From the NCBI GenBank assembly GCA_031272685.1, contig JAISTI010000122.1, forward strand, positions 1-6,429: 6,429 nucleotides of DNA, written 5' to 3'. Position numbers and translations under genes: made by a program. This document shows positions 5,762 to 6,429 of this stretch, in pieces (position 1 is the first letter of the stretch; each line of letters begins with the position of its first letter). The notes under the pieces were generated by a model, which did no database searches, was not told the origin of the DNA, and saw only the letters and a program-made list of their open reading frames with translations. The stretch is from Propionibacteriaceae bacterium (GTDB lineage: Bacteria > Actinomycetota > Actinomycetes > Propionibacteriales > Propionibacteriaceae).

Positions 5762-6429
5762 GTGTTAGCAGTGAAAGTCATCGCGCCCGGCGGGCCAGAG
5801 CAGCTCGCCGTGGCTGAAGTGCCCACGCCCGTCGCCGGGCCGGGCGAAATCTTGGTGAAAGTGGCGGCAGCCGGGGTGAACCGGGCCGACGTGCTGCAGC
5901 GGCGCGGGTTCTACCCGCCCCCGCCCGGCGCCTCCGAGCTGCTCGGCTTGGAAGTGAGTGGCACCGTCGCCGAACTGGGCAAAGGCGTGGGCAAGTTCAA
6001 CGTGGGCGATCCTTGCGTGGCGCTGCTGGCAGGCGGGGGCTATGCCGAATACGTGTCCGCTCCGGCCGGGCAGGTCATCGCCCCGCCGCCAGGCGCGAGC
6101 ATGGAAACCGCAGCCGGGGTGGTGGAGGTGGCCGCCACCGTGGTTTCCAATTTCGCCGTGCTTGGGCTCTCCGACTTCCACCCCAGCCTGACGGTGCTCG
6201 TGCACGGCGGCAGCGGCGGCGTCGGCTCGTTTGCGGTGCAGTATGCCAAAGCGCGTGGCTGCCGCGTTATTGCCACCGCCGGAACGCCTGAAAAGCTTGA
6301 GCTGTGCCGCAAGCTCGGCGCGGATTTGGCCATCGACTACCACGAAGACTGGGTGGCGCAGGTCAAGGCCGAGGGCGGCGCGGATTTGATCCTCGACGTG
6401 ATGGGCGCGAAGTATTTGGATTCGAACGT
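5762..6429 (+). CDS. NAD(P)H-quinone oxidoreductase, PIG3-type zinc-independent MDR family, 3'-truncated by window edge
   Basis: 222 complete codons are visible from GTG 5762, and the frame runs off the window. Members of this medium-chain dehydrogenase/reductase branch use NADPH to reduce quinones or related carbonyls in the cytosol. The N-terminal GroES-like domain shows GPGEILVKVAAAGVNRAD (26-43) and LQRRGFYPPPPGASELLGLE (45-64), the hallmark of the PIG3/QOR subfamily. The Rossmann domain shows the nucleotide-binding HGGSGGVGSFAVQYAKA (148-164). The structural and catalytic zinc ligands of alcohol dehydrogenases are absent. The start could be GTG 5762 or the in-frame GTG 5771. Neither has a Shine-Dalgarno, because the preceding bases are the 3' end of tRNA-Ser(TGA). 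The protein is normally about 320-330 aa, so roughly a third is missing from the window. Confidence 0.93.
   Translation, partial: MLAVKVIAPGGPEQLAVAEVPTPVAGPGEILVKVAAAGVNRADVLQRRGFYPPPPGASELLGLEVSGTVAELGKGVGKFNVGDPCVALLAGGGYAEYVSAPAGQVIAPPPGASMETAAGVVEVAATVVSNFAVLGLSDFHPSLTVLVHGGSGGVGSFAVQYAKARGCRVIATAGTPEKLELCRKLGADLAIDYHEDWVAQVKAEGGADLILDVMGAKYLDSN

Overview
The window is GC-rich throughout. GTG or TTG starts, Ala/Gly/Pro-rich proteins, an actinobacterial-style LCP (LytR-CpsA-Psr) protein with several N-terminal membrane segments, and tRNA genes without an encoded CCA all point to a high-GC Gram-positive actinobacterium. The secreted, Big2-bearing C1 protease and NlpC/P60 protein would suit a host-associated or Actinomycetaceae-like lineage, but that placement is inference.

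Layout. Bases 1-1593 (+) hold the 3' part of a secreted papain-type (C1) protease whose catalytic Cys lies before the window. It is followed by a lectin-like domain, a group-3-like Ig domain and two Lys-rich Big2 domains. It converges, with an 8-nt gap, on a minus-strand gene (1602-3011) for a secreted NlpC/P60 cell-wall peptidase built as signal peptide, FN3-like, Big2, Ig-like and NlpC/P60 domains. Upstream on the same strand is pdxH (pyridoxamine 5'-phosphate oxidase, 3074-3706), whose best start is a GTG that sits exactly where a leaderless transcript from a TATACT box would begin. A short divergent intergenic region follows. From there everything reads on the plus strand: tRNA-Ser(GCT) (3789-3878), an LCP-family protein (3908-5605), tRNA-Ser(TGA) (5676-5760) and the 5' part of a PIG3-type quinone oxidoreductase gene (from 5762, running off the window).

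How they relate. Three proteins act at the cell surface: the protease, the wall peptidase, and the LCP enzyme that attaches glycopolymers to peptidoglycan. PdxH and the oxidoreductase are cytosolic metabolic enzymes with no evident pathway link to them. The most interesting feature is the plus-strand half. Each of two different serine tRNAs is followed almost at once by a protein gene, 29 nt in one case and 1 nt in the other, with no convincing terminator between them. tRNA 3'-end processing may therefore create the 5' ends of the mRNAs. I see no mobile element, CRISPR array, defence locus or clearly undescribed multi-gene system. No gene-free stretch exceeds about 80 bases.
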